Of a DNA stretch of 64,000 nt, positions 63,585-64,000 are shown piece after piece (the first letter of the stretch is position 1; every line of letters starts with the position of its first letter). The stretch is taken from positions 1,327,501-1,391,500 of the forward strand of contig NZ_CP019602.1 in assembly GCF_001661675.2 (NCBI RefSeq). The letters are read 5' to 3'. This stretch comes from Croceicoccus marinus (lineage in GTDB: Bacteria > Pseudomonadota > Alphaproteobacteria > Sphingomonadales > Sphingomonadaceae). The translations under genes and the position numbers were made by a program. The notes beneath the pieces are model-generated. The model made no database searches and had not been told where the DNA came from. It saw only the letters and a program-made list of their open reading frames with translations.

Positions 63585-64000
63585 TTACTTGAACTCGATC
63601 TCACCCTTGGAGACGTCCCAGCTGCCATCCGAATGGAGGCGCGGGGCGCGTTCGGCGGCCGCCGGGTGAAGAAAGCCATTCTTGCCGTAGGTCTCGATGT
63701 GTTCGATTTGCACGTCCTGCGTGCAATCGAGATGCGAGATGGCGACCCAGTATGAAGAGGCGCTGGGGTTCTCGAGCGGGATGGTGACTTCGTTGCCTGC
63801 GGTATCGGTAAGCGTCATCTGCGGGCGATAGCTCTTGAATGAACCTACTCCGTTGCCGACCGCGCTATAAGCCGCGAACAAGGCATAACGCAGAGCATCG
63901 GGCCTCTCGATGACGATGGCTTCTTCGCCGGCCCGCAGCGCGTCGCCGGAATGGCGGATGAAGGGTGCCTTTTCCGCGCTACCGAGGTCCTTGTAATAGA
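63585..64000 (-). CDS. TerD-like protein, 5' end outside window
   Basis: The minus-strand frame is open from the right edge to a stop at 63585, giving about 138 C-terminal residues. [40 protein letters not shown] and [20 protein letters not shown] follow the TerD fold, but the calcium loop is not the usual form, as in TerA-like proteins. It precedes the two TerD genes and is likely the same operon or regulon. Confidence 0.75.
   Translation of the reverse strand, partial: YYKDLGSAEKAPFIRHSGDALRAGEEAIVIERPDALRYALFAAYSAVGNGVGSFKSYRPQMTLTDTAGNEVTIPLENPSASSYWVAISHLDCTQDVQIEHIETYGKNGFLHPAAAERAPRLHSDGSWDVSKGEIEFK

Noticed and set aside
40683..64000. Search for a second copy of the tRNA-Ser 3' end (attR)
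   Set aside because: No match was noticed by eye; the island probably ends beyond the window. A short imperfect copy could have been missed.
1..64000. CRISPR arrays, rRNA genes, riboswitches
   Set aside because: No regularly spaced repeats, rRNA sequence or recognisable riboswitch was seen. glyQ, metG and cysK leaders show no clear conserved aptamer.

Overview
The window is a GC-rich alphaproteobacterial chromosome segment. It looks like a sphingomonad, probably of the Erythrobacteraceae. The basis is the gene order dusB-ntrB-ntrC-ntrY-ntrX-hfq-hflX-mazG, a fused ispDF gene, an Hfq with two tandem Sm domains, and a COQ10/RatA-type gene beside lipA. No 16S gene is present, so the genus is inference.

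Positions 1 to about 40,590 are compact core genome. They carry translation genes (ychF, pth, rplY, glyQ, glyS, metG, tRNA-Ser), central metabolism (ppdK, hisI, cysK, an acyl-CoA dehydrogenase, carbonic anhydrase, lipA, ispDF), nitrogen and envelope signalling (ntrBC, ntrYX), RNA regulation (hfq, hflX), replication (holB, tmk) and cell-wall enzymes (a D,D-carboxypeptidase and an MltB-type transglycosylase). Two TraB/GumN paralogues sit in tandem. Two gene-poor stretches (2517-2874 and 13800-14147) stand out; the second ends in a strong minus-strand terminator with no annotated gene upstream of it.

A genomic island starts at tRNA-Ser(UGA) (40593-40682), with a P4-type tyrosine integrase immediately downstream. 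It runs past the right edge of the window. Its first part is an insertion-sequence scrapyard: a decayed IS110-family transposase is split by an IS66-family element, which is itself split by an IS21-family element. Both intact insertions have visible target duplications (8 bp AAAACGAC and 7 bp GCGAGTA). Fragments of IS3, ClpX-like and RecD-like helicase genes and several small membrane or secreted proteins follow.

The second part of the island (52,061-64,000, all minus strand) is a Ter/Tel stress system. Three TerD-family genes (one cut by the window edge) are followed by a tightly overlapping operon: ATP-grasp ligase, a TerD-like/trypsin-like protease fusion, a DUF4236 protein, a phosphoribosyltransferase with a TRSP domain, a HAD hydrolase, a StiP/PELOTA protein, a CitE/HpcH-like lyase, a Xre/RES toxin-antitoxin pair, TelA, and an XpaC-like protein. 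The enzyme set matches the predicted Ter-associated pathway for a nucleoside-like metabolite. The protease fusion and the RES module embedded in front of telA are the most unusual parts of the window.
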